From: Nocardioides sp. Iso805N
GTDB taxonomy: Bacteria; Actinomycetota; Actinomycetes; Propionibacteriales; Nocardioidaceae
Direction of reading: 5' to 3'
Assembly: GCF_000364605.1 (NCBI RefSeq)
Contig: NZ_KB822591.1
Span: 1 to 33,354, forward strand
Length of the DNA stretch: 33,354 bases
This document shows positions 26,035 through 33,044 of this stretch, in pieces. The notes below the pieces were generated by a model, which was given only the letters and a program-made list of their open reading frames with translations, had not been told where the DNA came from and did not search any database. Position 1 is the first letter of the stretch; each line of letters begins with the position of its first letter. The position numbers and the translations under genes were made by a program.

Positions 26035-26850
26035 ATGGTTGGACGTCTCGAGGGCAAGGTCGCTCTCATCACCGGCATCGCGCGCGGGCAGGGCCGCGCC
26101 CACGCTGTCCGACTGGCCTCCGAGGGGGCCGACGTCGTCGGGCTCGACATCTGCGAGGCCGTCCCCGACGTTCCCTACGACCCGGCGACGCCCGAGGACC
26201 TCGCCGAGACCGTCCGACTCGTCGAGGCGGCCGGCGGCCGGATCATCGCCGCGCAGGGCGACGTCCGTGACGCCGATGCGCTCAAGGCGCTTGCTCAGAA
26301 GGCCGTCGACACCTTCGGCGGCCTCGACATCGTCGTCGCCAACGCCGGGATCTGCATCCCTTCTGCCTGGGACGCGACCACACCGCGGATCTGGGCCAGC
26401 CACATGGACATCAACATCACGGGCGTCTGGAACACCATCACCGCCACCGCGCCGCACCTGATCGAGCGCGGCGGTGGCTCGATCGTCATCACCAGCTCGT
26501 ACGCCGGCAAGAAGGTCCAGCCCTGGATGATCCACTACACGACCAGCAAGCACGCACTGGTCGGCATGACCCGGGGCTTCGCGGCCGAGCTCGGCCGGCA
26601 CAAGATCCGGGTCAACAGCGTGCACCCCGGCGGGGTGAACACGCCGATGGGATCGGGCAACATGATGGCCGCCATGGAGGCGGCCTCGGCCGGCACCGAG
26701 AAGCTCGGCACGATGGGCACGACCTTCCTGGAGAAGTCCTGGGCCGAGCCCGAGGAGATCTCGGCCGTGGTCGCCTTCCTGGCCTCGGACGAGACACCGT
26801 GGATCACCGCCGAGCACATCAGTGTCGACGGCGGTCAGCAGTACTTCTGA
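26035..26850 (+). CDS. Mycofactocin-coupled SDR family oxidoreductase
   Basis: A 271-residue SDR with GKVALITGIARGQGRAHAVRLASEG and VVGLDICEAV, the mycofactocin-associated signature, plus ANAGI and the catalytic YTTSKHALVGM. AAGGAG lies just before the ATG, overlapping the mftF stop region, so it is translated with the mft operon. It most likely oxidises an alcohol using tightly held NAD re-oxidised by mycofactocin. It resembles the SDRs at 1851 and 17261 but is not near-identical, so substrate ranges may differ. Confidence 0.92.
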   Translation: MVGRLEGKVALITGIARGQGRAHAVRLASEGADVVGLDICEAVPDVPYDPATPEDLAETVRLVEAAGGRIIAAQGDVRDADALKALAQKAVDTFGGLDIVVANAGICIPSAWDATTPRIWASHMDINITGVWNTITATAPHLIERGGGSIVITSSYAGKKVQPWMIHYTTSKHALVGMTRGFAAELGRHKIRVNSVHPGGVNTPMGSGNMMAAMEAASAGTEKLGTMGTTFLEKSWAEPEEISAVVAFLASDETPWITAEHISVDGGQQYF

Positions 26851-26883
26851 TCCGCCGGTCGCCCCCAGCCGGCGAGTGTGGGG

Positions 26884-26913
26884 CCGCTGATCTGCTTCTC
26901 GGAAGGTCAGCGG
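26884..26913 (+). terminator. Possible terminator hairpin after the mycofactocin operon
   Basis: CCGCTGA (26884-26890) can pair with TCAGCGG (26907-26913) across a 16-base loop, about 35 bases after the last SDR stop. The stem is short and the loop wide, so support is limited. Confidence 0.35.
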
Positions 26914-26936
26914 GCCTCTCGTCGGGCCGTTCACAG

Positions 26937-26951
26937 CAGAACAGCATTCTG
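26937..26951. promoter_or_regulatory. Palindromic operator upstream of the TetR gene
   Basis: CAGAA-CAGCA-TTCTG is a perfect 5-base inverted repeat just upstream of the TetR gene's -10 element. Its reverse complement contains AGAATGCTGTTCT, which matches AGAATGCCGTTCT at 28717-28729 in 12 of 13 positions. This is a strong candidate autoregulatory operator for the TetR protein starting at 26970. Confidence 0.6.
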
Positions 26952-26957
26952 AGGATC

Positions 26958-26963
26958 TAGACT
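26958..26963 (+). promoter_or_regulatory. -10 element for a leaderless TetR transcript
   Basis: TAGACT fits the actinobacterial -10 pattern TANNNT and ends seven bases before the GTG start at 26970. Transcription would therefore begin at or next to the start codon. There is no ribosome-binding site upstream, in keeping with a leaderless mRNA. Confidence 0.5.
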
Positions 26964-26969
26964 GGCCGC

Positions 26970-27581
26970 GTGAGCGACCCAGGCACTCTCTCCAAGGCGG
27001 ACGCGGCCGTTCAGCGAAGTCTCCAGCGGCGCCAGTCGGCCGCCGAGGCCGAGGTGGGCCGTCTGATCGAGGCCGGACGCACTCTCTTCGGAGACGGCGG
27101 GAACCCGAGGGTCGCCGACATCGTCAGAGTCGCCGGGGTCTCGCTCGAGGCCTTCTATCGCTACTTCGGCAGCAAGCAGGAGTTCGTCGCGGCCGTCGCC
27201 GAGGACGGCGGCCGGCGCGTCACCTCCTACGTCGAGCACAAGATGAGCGCGGAGGCGGATCCTCACCGACGGCTCCGAGCGGCGGTCGAGGCGCTGATGA
27301 GCCAGGCGAGCCGGCCCGAGCTCGCCGCAGCTGCCCGCAACATCCTCAACCTGGCCGGCGCGGGCCGCGATGGCGCCCCGGTCCAGGCATCGCTAGCGGA
27401 CCTGCTCGCACCGACGCTGAAGGACCTCGGATCGAGCGATCCGAGCAGCGACGCCAGCGTCGCGGCCGTCGCCCTCGTCGGCATCCTGCAGGATCACGTC
27501 TGGCGCGAGACCAAGCCCAGTCGCCGAGAGGTGGACCATCTGGTCGGCTTCATCGCTGCGGCCGTCACCTCGAGCCGCTGA
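26970..27581 (+). CDS. TetR/AcrR-family transcriptional regulator
   Basis: A 203-residue TetR-family protein. The helix-turn-helix lies around residues 45-70: ADIVRVAGVSLEAFYRYFGS followed by KQEFVAAV. The preceding helix contains EVGRLIEAGRTLF. A variable ligand-binding C-terminal domain follows. The GTG at 26970 is best explained as a leaderless start because TAGACT lies seven bases upstream. A palindrome at 26937-26951, also found in the promoter at 28716-28729, indicates that it regulates itself and the acyl-CoA dehydrogenase/kinase pair. The ligand is probably an acyl-CoA or hydroxy acid (inference). Confidence 0.9.
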   Translation: MSDPGTLSKADAAVQRSLQRRQSAAEAEVGRLIEAGRTLFGDGGNPRVADIVRVAGVSLEAFYRYFGSKQEFVAAVAEDGGRRVTSYVEHKMSAEADPHRRLRAAVEALMSQASRPELAAAARNILNLAGAGRDGAPVQASLADLLAPTLKDLGSSDPSSDASVAAVALVGILQDHVWRETKPSRREVDHLVGFIAAAVTSSR

Positions 27582-27678
27582 GCAGGGCAGCCGAGTCCGA
27601 GCGTCCCTCCGCGGCGGCAACAGCCGTGCTGCCACCGTCGACGGGCGGTGCCCGTGCCACCTGCAGGCGGCACAAGGA

Positions 27679-28686
27679 TCATCCGAGCGCCTCGCGAACC
27701 TCACTCAGCAGCCGAGGAACGCCGTTGACCATCCGCTCCATGGGCGGCGACAGTGGGCCGCCGCGGAGGCCGCGCTTCAGCAGCAAGGCCGTTGCCGCCG
27801 CCTCCTTGAACTTGGTCAGCGCATCGAACCACAGCATGTCCGGGAGCTCCGCCCCGGCCGCCTCCTCGTAGCACGCGATCACCTCGGCCTTCGTCGGTGT
27901 GCCGGCCGGCTCGCCAGGCTCCGCCGCGGGGTGCGCGGCTTCGTCGGTGAAGAAGGTCAGCCAGGTGACGTCGATCCGAGGATCAGTGACCGACCAGATC
28001 TCCCAGTCGATGACCGCCTCGATGTCTGCGCCACGGCACAGGAGGTTGCCCAGCCGGTAGTCCCCGTGACTGATGACGGCCGGGAGGGCGTCCGGCAAGC
28101 TGTCCAGCAGCAGCCGTGCCGCATCGCCATGGCCGGCCTGCAGGCCTTCGGGGACGGTGGCGAAGGCACGGACCCAGCGCTCGATCTCATCCTCGAGCGA
28201 GACAACCGGCTCGTCCCCCAGCCCGATGCTCTCCGGGCGCAGCGCATGCAGCCTCGCCAGCTCGCGGGTCGCCTCCAGGTAGCGGGAGCGCACCTCCTCG
28301 GGTGCGGGCCTGGTCGCGACGGGCTCGAGAACGGGCTCGACGCACTGGCCGGGAAGCAGGTCCATCGCCAGGTACGGCGGCACGGCCGGAGGCTGACCGC
28401 CGTCTTCGAAGAGCACCCGCGGGACCCGGACGCCCGTGCCGTGGAGCGCACGCATCAGGCGCGCCTGCCGCAGGACGTCTCGATTGCGCACCGGCGCGAG
28501 GCCCGGAGGGGCGACCTTGACCACGACCCGATCCGCCTCGGCGCCGGTGACGCTGGCGACGAAGGTCAGGCTCGACGCCCCGCCCGTCAGCGGCTCCAGC
28601 GCCGCGAGCTCCGCCCCAGGCCGCCACCGGTGGACGTCCTCCCGCAATCGGACTTCGAGCTCTGTCGCGAGTTCGGCCTGTGTCAT
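27679..28686 (-). CDS. APH-family phosphotransferase, candidate 4-hydroxyacyl-CoA kinase (LvaA-like)
   Basis: A 335-residue aminoglycoside-phosphotransferase-fold kinase. Seen: the lysine in VVVKVAPPG (near residue 57), the catalytic HGDYRLGN (H207, D209, N214) and the metal-binding VIDWE (D227). The ATG at 28686 has GGAGG four bases upstream; an in-frame start at 28749 would run through the promoter. It is divergent from an acyl-CoA dehydrogenase. APH kinases paired with acyl-CoA dehydrogenases (LvaA/LvaC; ACAD10/ACAD11 fusions) phosphorylate the hydroxyl of 4-hydroxyacyl-CoA so that it can be eliminated. That role is inferred from context. Antibiotic phosphorylation is less likely. Confidence 0.85.
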   Translation of the reverse strand: MTQAELATELEVRLREDVHRWRPGAELAALEPLTGGASSLTFVASVTGAEADRVVVKVAPPGLAPVRNRDVLRQARLMRALHGTGVRVPRVLFEDGGQPPAVPPYLAMDLLPGQCVEPVLEPVATRPAPEEVRSRYLEATRELARLHALRPESIGLGDEPVVSLEDEIERWVRAFATVPEGLQAGHGDAARLLLDSLPDALPAVISHGDYRLGNLLCRGADIEAVIDWEIWSVTDPRIDVTWLTFFTDEAAHPAAEPGEPAGTPTKAEVIACYEEAAGAELPDMLWFDALTKFKEAAATALLLKRGLRGGPLSPPMERMVNGVPRLLSEVREALG

Positions 28687-28704
28687 GACGCCTCCAGTAC
28701 GTGG

Positions 28705-28734
28705 TTTACATTTCGCAGAATGCCGTTCTAGCAT
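28705..28734 (+). promoter_or_regulatory. Promoter of the acyl-CoA dehydrogenase operon with embedded operator
   Basis: TTTACA (28705-28710), an 18-base spacer and TAGCAT (28729-28734) form a good promoter 27 bases before the acyl-CoA dehydrogenase ATG. The spacer holds CAGAATGCCGTTCT (28716-28729), nearly the same palindrome as the one before the TetR gene at 26937-26951. A repressor bound there would block polymerase, and the site is also close enough to control the divergent kinase gene. Confidence 0.65.
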
Positions 28735-28760
28735 GGCAGAAGTCAACAAGGAGGAAGCTC

Positions 28761-30059
28761 ATGGACTTCTCGATCGACCCCGAGTTCCAAGCGAAGCTGG
28801 ACTGGATGGCCACCTTCGTGCGCGAGGAGTGCGAGCCCCTCGACCTGCTCTTCCCCCACGGCGGCGATCCGTACGACGTCGAGAACAAGGCGTCGCGAGC
28901 GATCCTGCGGCCCTTGCAGGACCAGGTGCGGCAACAGGGCCTATGGGCCTGCCACCTGGGCCCGGAGCTCGGCGGCCCGGGCTACGGCCAGCTCAAGCTC
29001 GCGCTGATGAACGAGATCATCGGCCGGTCCTACTGGGCACCCACCGTCTTCGGCACCGCCGCCCCCGACACGGGCAATGCCGAGATCCTCGCGATGTTCG
29101 GCACAGCGGAGCAGAAGCAGCGATATCTGCAGCCGCTTCTGGACGGCGAGATCGTGTCGTGCTTCTCGATGACCGAACCGCAGGGGGGTGCCGACCCGAA
29201 GGAGTTCTCCTGTCGGGCGTGGCGCGACGGCGACGAGTGGGTGATCGAGGGTGAGAAGTGGTTCTCCTCGAACGCCCGCTACGCCACCTTCTTCATCGTC
29301 ATGGCGGTGACCGATCCCGACGCCGCTCCGCACGAGCGGATGTCCATGCTCGTCGTCCCGGCTGAGACTCCGGGCATCGAGATCATCCGGAACGTCGCCG
29401 TCCTCGGCGAGCGCGACGACCTGGACGAGGGCATCCACGGATACGTGCGCTACAACGACGTACGGGTCCCCCTGGATGCGATGCTCGGCGGGCCCGGCGA
29501 GGGCTTCAAGGTCGCGCAGGCCCGTCTGGGCGGCGGTCGCGTGCACCACGCCATGCGCACCGTCGGCAGATGCAGCCGTGCTTTCGACATGATGCTCGAG
29601 CGTGCGGTGTCCCGCCGGACGCAGGGTGAGACCTTGTCCCGCAAGCAGTCGGTGCAGCAGACGATCGCCGACTCCTGGATCGAGCTGCAGCAGTTCCGGC
29701 TGCTGGTCCTGCACACCGCGTGGAAGATCGACAACGCGCCGCACGGCGCCGCACGGATCGATATCGCGATGTGCAAGGTCGCGATGGCGCGACTGATGCA
29801 CGACATCATCCAGCGCACCCTGCACCTGCACGGCTCCCTCGGCACCACCCTCGAGATGCCGCTCGCGGGCTGGTGGGCGAGCGTGCCGCAGCTGGCACTG
29901 GCAGACGGGCCGACCGAGGTGCACCAAGGCACGATCGCGAAGCAGCTGCTGAAGGACGTCAGACCAGCTCCCGGCATCTTCCCCACCGAGCACGTTCCCA
30001 CCCGGCTGGCCTCAGCTCGGGAGAAGCACGCCGCCGCACTCGCGGAGTTCGGCCGGTGA
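28761..30059 (+). CDS. Acyl-CoA dehydrogenase family protein (ACAD10/11 or LvaC-like)
   Basis: A 432-residue acyl-CoA dehydrogenase. FAD/substrate motifs include CFSMTEPQGGADPKEFSC, EKWFSSNARYATFFIVMA, and LHLHGSLGTTLEMPL near the C-terminus. The DGPTEVHQGTIAKQLLK ending is typical of the ACAD10/ACAD11 branch. AAGGAGGA lies eight bases before the ATG at 28761. It is divergent from an APH kinase and overlaps an SDR gene by four bases. By comparison with LvaC it may convert a 4-phosphoacyl-CoA to an enoyl- or 3-hydroxyacyl-CoA with loss of phosphate. Ordinary alpha,beta-dehydrogenation of acyl-CoA is the alternative. Confidence 0.92.
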   Translation: MDFSIDPEFQAKLDWMATFVREECEPLDLLFPHGGDPYDVENKASRAILRPLQDQVRQQGLWACHLGPELGGPGYGQLKLALMNEIIGRSYWAPTVFGTAAPDTGNAEILAMFGTAEQKQRYLQPLLDGEIVSCFSMTEPQGGADPKEFSCRAWRDGDEWVIEGEKWFSSNARYATFFIVMAVTDPDAAPHERMSMLVVPAETPGIEIIRNVAVLGERDDLDEGIHGYVRYNDVRVPLDAMLGGPGEGFKVAQARLGGGRVHHAMRTVGRCSRAFDMMLERAVSRRTQGETLSRKQSVQQTIADSWIELQQFRLLVLHTAWKIDNAPHGAARIDIAMCKVAMARLMHDIIQRTLHLHGSLGTTLEMPLAGWWASVPQLALADGPTEVHQGTIAKQLLKDVRPAPGIFPTEHVPTRLASAREKHAAALAEFGR

Positions 30060-30805
30060 GCACCGACGGACCCTTCGACCTCACCGGCAAGGTCGCGCTC
30101 GTCACCGGTGGCAGCCGCGGGTTGGGCCGGGCGATGGCGCTCGCCTTCGCAGCTCACGGTGCCGACGTGATCATCACCTCGCGCAAGCAGGAGGCGTGTG
30201 AGGCCGTGGCCGCTGAGATCTCCGGCATGGGCCGCCGCTCTCTCGCCGTCGGATGCCACGTCGGGCATTGGGCTGAGCTCGATCAGCTGGTCAGTGCCAG
30301 CTACGAGGCATTCGGTCGGGTCGACATCCTGGTCAACAATGCCGGGATGTCTCCGCTGGCCCCCTCCTCCGAGGCCACCAGTGAAGAGCTCTTCGACAAG
30401 GTGGTCGCCGTCAACTTCAAGGGCCCGTTCCGCCTCACCGCCATCATCGGCAGCCGGATGGCAGCAGGCGACGGCGGCACGATCATCAACGTGTCGTCAA
30501 GCGGCGCGCTGATGCCGCAGCCCTCGTTCGGGCCCTATGCCGGCTCCAAGGCTGCCCTCAACGTGCTCACCCAGGTCTTCGCACGGGAGTTCGGCCCGAA
30601 TGTCCGGGTCAACACGCTCTCGGCGGGCCCCTTCCTCACCGACATCGCCGAGCACTGGTCCGCAGAGTCCAGAGAGCGCACGCGAAGCGCGATCGGCAGA
30701 CCCGGGCGGGTCGAGGAAGTGGTGACGACAGCCCTCTACCTCGCCAGCCCCGCGTCGTCCTACACCACCGGTGCGCTGATCCGAGTCGACGGCGGTCTGT
30801 ACTGA
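30056..30805 (+). CDS. SDR family NAD(P)-dependent oxidoreductase
   Basis: A 249-residue classical SDR: TGGSRGLGRAMALAFAAHG (cofactor), NNAGMSPLAP, the catalytic YAGSKAALNVL and the FabG-like ending GALIRVDGGLY. The GTG start at 30056 overlaps the acyl-CoA dehydrogenase stop by four bases, so the two form an operon. In the levulinate pathway an SDR (LvaD) interconverts 4-keto- and 4-hydroxyacyl-CoA next to the kinase and acyl-CoA dehydrogenase, and this gene could play the same part. A 3-ketoacyl reductase role is equally compatible with the motifs. It lacks the mycofactocin SDR signature. Confidence 0.9.
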   Translation: MSTDGPFDLTGKVALVTGGSRGLGRAMALAFAAHGADVIITSRKQEACEAVAAEISGMGRRSLAVGCHVGHWAELDQLVSASYEAFGRVDILVNNAGMSPLAPSSEATSEELFDKVVAVNFKGPFRLTAIIGSRMAAGDGGTIINVSSSGALMPQPSFGPYAGSKAALNVLTQVFAREFGPNVRVNTLSAGPFLTDIAEHWSAESRERTRSAIGRPGRVEEVVTTALYLASPASSYTTGALIRVDGGLY

Positions 30806-30900
30806 TCCCAGTCGCGCCACCGAGCGGTCGCCGTACATCCGGCGGCGGTCTTCATGCCGGCAACGCAGGTCTGCCTGTCAGCCGATGCACGAACACGCGA

Positions 30901-30941
30901 GAAGGGCCCCGGATCTGCGTTTCGCAGATCCGGGGCCCTTC
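30901..30941. terminator. Long perfect hairpin downstream of tRNA-Asn
   Basis: A 19-base-pair perfect inverted repeat (GAAGGGCCCCGGATCTGCG at 30901-30919, pairing with 30923-30941) with a TTT loop lies four bases beyond the tRNA 3' end. It most likely terminates the tRNA-Asn transcript on the minus strand and may also stop plus-strand transcription from the SDR gene at 30056. Confidence 0.8.
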
Positions 30942-30945
30942 GCGT

Positions 30946-31021
30946 TGGCTCCCCGAGTTGGACTCGAACCAACAACCGTCCGATTAACAGTCGGAAGCTC
31001 TGCCAATTGAGCTATCGGGGA
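30946..31021 (-). tRNA. tRNA-Asn (anticodon GTT)
   Basis: On the minus strand a 76-base cloverleaf begins TCCCCGATAGCTCAATTGGC and ends TCGGGGA-G-CCA with an encoded CCA. The acceptor stem TCCCCGA/TCGGGGA pairs fully. The anticodon loop is CTGTTAA, giving anticodon GTT, and the T-arm holds GGTTCGAGTCC. It lies downstream of dnaG on the same strand. I see no duplicated 3' end that would suggest use as an integration site. Confidence 0.97.
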
Positions 31022-31102
31022 TCAGCCACCGCATCGGCAGCAGGGGGAACATTAGCAACGTCGTCGGTGGCACCTGCAAATCGGGGGCGTGCGTACGTCG
31101 CC

Positions 31103-33031
31103 TCAGGTCGTCCCGACCCGCTCGCGCAGCGAGCGGCGCTGCTGCTCCAGGCCGGCGAGGTCAGCGAAGAGCGCGCGGTAGCCCTCCGGGTCCTCGGTCG
31201 GGTTGGTGCGCTGCAACCGGCTGTGCACGTCGGCGATGCGGCGCTGCAGCGACATTTCCCGCAGCCGCACGACGTGCTCGGTGACGTAGCCGGCGTCAGG
31301 CTCACGACGAGACGGCAACAACTCCACCGCCAGCGCGCTGACCAACGACGCGAGGTGCGGTGTGCTCGCCGCGCTGCTCAGCCGTGCTGCCCAGGTCGAG
31401 TCCCCGGCTCCGGCGCCGGGGCCGCCCGCGGCCGCGATCAGCGCCCAGACCTGCTGGTAGGCAGGATGCTGGAAGTCTGCGGTGGTGATCTCGCCGGTGA
31501 GCCGGCCCACGGCCATCGGGTGCTGGATGAGCACCTTCAGTGTCTCGCGCTCGATCGCGAAGCGCGGATCGCGCAGGTCCGGCGTGGGCGGCCGCGGCGG
31601 CGCCTCTGGTCCTGTGGGTCCGCCGGCAGGGACGCCTGCCGGGCCGCTGGCAGGGCCCGCGACGTCCCGGCGACCCGTCGTCGCAGCGGGGGTGCCTCCG
31701 CGGGCGTCGCGGGCGCCTGCGCGGCGTACCTCCGCGCGGGCCTGCTCCGGATCCACGCCCACCATCGAGGCCAGCTCGCGGGCGAAGGCGTCCACCTTCG
31801 ACTTGTCGCGCACGCTGGAGACCAACCGAGCACCCTCGCGGAGCGCGTCGACCCGGCCATCGGCCCGATCCAGGTCGTGCTTGGCCAACACGTTGCCGAG
31901 CACGAACCGGTACAGCGGCTGCCGCCCCGCGATCAGCTCACGCACCGCCTCGTCGCCTTGCTGGATCCGCAGATCGCACGGGTCGAGGCCGTCGGGGGCG
32001 ACTGCGACGTAGGTCTGGGAGGTGAAGTCCTGGTCACCGTTGAAGACCTTCATCGCCGCCGCCTGACCGGCCGCGTCGCCGTCGAAGGTGAAGACGACCT
32101 CGCCGGAGGACTGGGTGAAGTCGGCCATGAACCGACGTACGACCTTGCCGTGGTCGGAGGTGAAGGCGGTGCCGCAGGTGGCCACGGCGGTGGTGATCCC
32201 GGCGAGGTGGCAGGCCATCACGTCGGTGTAGCCCTCGACCACCACGGCCTGACCGGTCTTGCGCATCCCCTCGCGGGCCAGGTCGATGCCGTAGAGGACG
32301 GTGTTCTTCTTGTAGATCGGGGTCTCGGAGGTGTTGATGTACTTGCCCGAGATCCGGTCGTCGTCGAAGAGCTTGCGGGCGCCGAAGCCGATCACGTCCC
32401 CGCTGGACTCGCGGATCGGCCAGATCAGCCGGCTCTGGAAGACGTCGTAGCCGTTGTGCCGGGTCAGGCCGCCGACGACCAGCTCCTCCTCGGTGAAGCC
32501 GCGGCCACGCAGGTGGTTGTGCAGCGCCTTTCCGTCGGTCGGGGCGAAGCCGATCCCGAAGCGCTGAGCGGCGGCCTGGTCGAAGCTGCGCTCGGCGAGG
32601 AACTGCCGGGCAGGCAGAGCTGCCGGCGTGAGCAGCTGCTCGACGAAGTACTCGGCGGCGATCCGGTGCGCCTCGATCAGCTTGCCGCGCTGCGGCCCGC
32701 GGGGCCGCTCCTCGCGACCGTCGCCCTCCTCGCGCTCGAGCGGTACGCCGAACTTCTCGGCGAGCCGCTCGACGGTCTCGGTGAAGCCCAACCCGTCGAT
32801 CTTCATCACGAAGCTGATCACGTCGCCGCCGGTCTGGCAGCCGAAGCAGTAGAACATCTGCCGCGCCGGGGTCACCTGGAAGCTGGGCGACTTCTCGTCG
32901 TGGAAGGGGCACAGCCCCTTCATCGAGCCGCCGCCCGCGTTGCGCAGCGTGACGTACTGGCTGATGACGTCGTCGATCCGTGCCTTCTCGCGCACCTCTT
33001 GGATGCTCTTGTCACGAATCCGGCCTGCCAC
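31103..33031 (-). CDS. dnaG: DNA primase
   Basis: A 642-residue bacterial primase that lays down RNA primers at the replication fork. In order: an N-terminal CHC2 zinc-binding domain (C41-H44-C62-C65 in CPFHDEKSPSF and FYCFGC), the RNA polymerase core with GFGARKLFDD and KYINTSETP, and the TOPRIM motifs VVVEGYTDVMA (E266) and FTFDGDAAG (D317, D319). A Gly/Ala/Pro-rich linker spans about 445-485, followed by a C-terminal helicase-interaction domain. The start is GTG at 33031. The full-length, conserved gene anchors the window in the core chromosome. A tandem-repeat block lies immediately upstream. Confidence 0.97.
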   Translation of the reverse strand: MAGRIRDKSIQEVREKARIDDVISQYVTLRNAGGGSMKGLCPFHDEKSPSFQVTPARQMFYCFGCQTGGDVISFVMKIDGLGFTETVERLAEKFGVPLEREEGDGREERPRGPQRGKLIEAHRIAAEYFVEQLLTPAALPARQFLAERSFDQAAAQRFGIGFAPTDGKALHNHLRGRGFTEEELVVGGLTRHNGYDVFQSRLIWPIRESSGDVIGFGARKLFDDDRISGKYINTSETPIYKKNTVLYGIDLAREGMRKTGQAVVVEGYTDVMACHLAGITTAVATCGTAFTSDHGKVVRRFMADFTQSSGEVVFTFDGDAAGQAAAMKVFNGDQDFTSQTYVAVAPDGLDPCDLRIQQGDEAVRELIAGRQPLYRFVLGNVLAKHDLDRADGRVDALREGARLVSSVRDKSKVDAFARELASMVGVDPEQARAEVRRAGARDARGGTPAATTGRRDVAGPASGPAGVPAGGPTGPEAPPRPPTPDLRDPRFAIERETLKVLIQHPMAVGRLTGEITTADFQHPAYQQVWALIAAAGGPGAGAGDSTWAARLSSAASTPHLASLVSALAVELLPSRREPDAGYVTEHVVRLREMSLQRRIADVHSRLQRTNPTEDPEGYRALFADLAGLEQQRRSLRERVGTT

Positions 33032-33044
33032 GGGCAGATCCTAG

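Noticed and set aside
27679..28686. An aminoglycoside resistance kinase
   Set aside because: The fold is APH, but the gene is divergent from, and shares an operator with, an acyl-CoA dehydrogenase, which fits a catabolic hydroxyacyl-CoA kinase better.
30946..31021. tRNA-Asn as an integration site for a mobile element
   Set aside because: There is no integrase, no repeated tRNA 3' end and no change in codon use on either side. The neighbouring dnaG is core chromosome.
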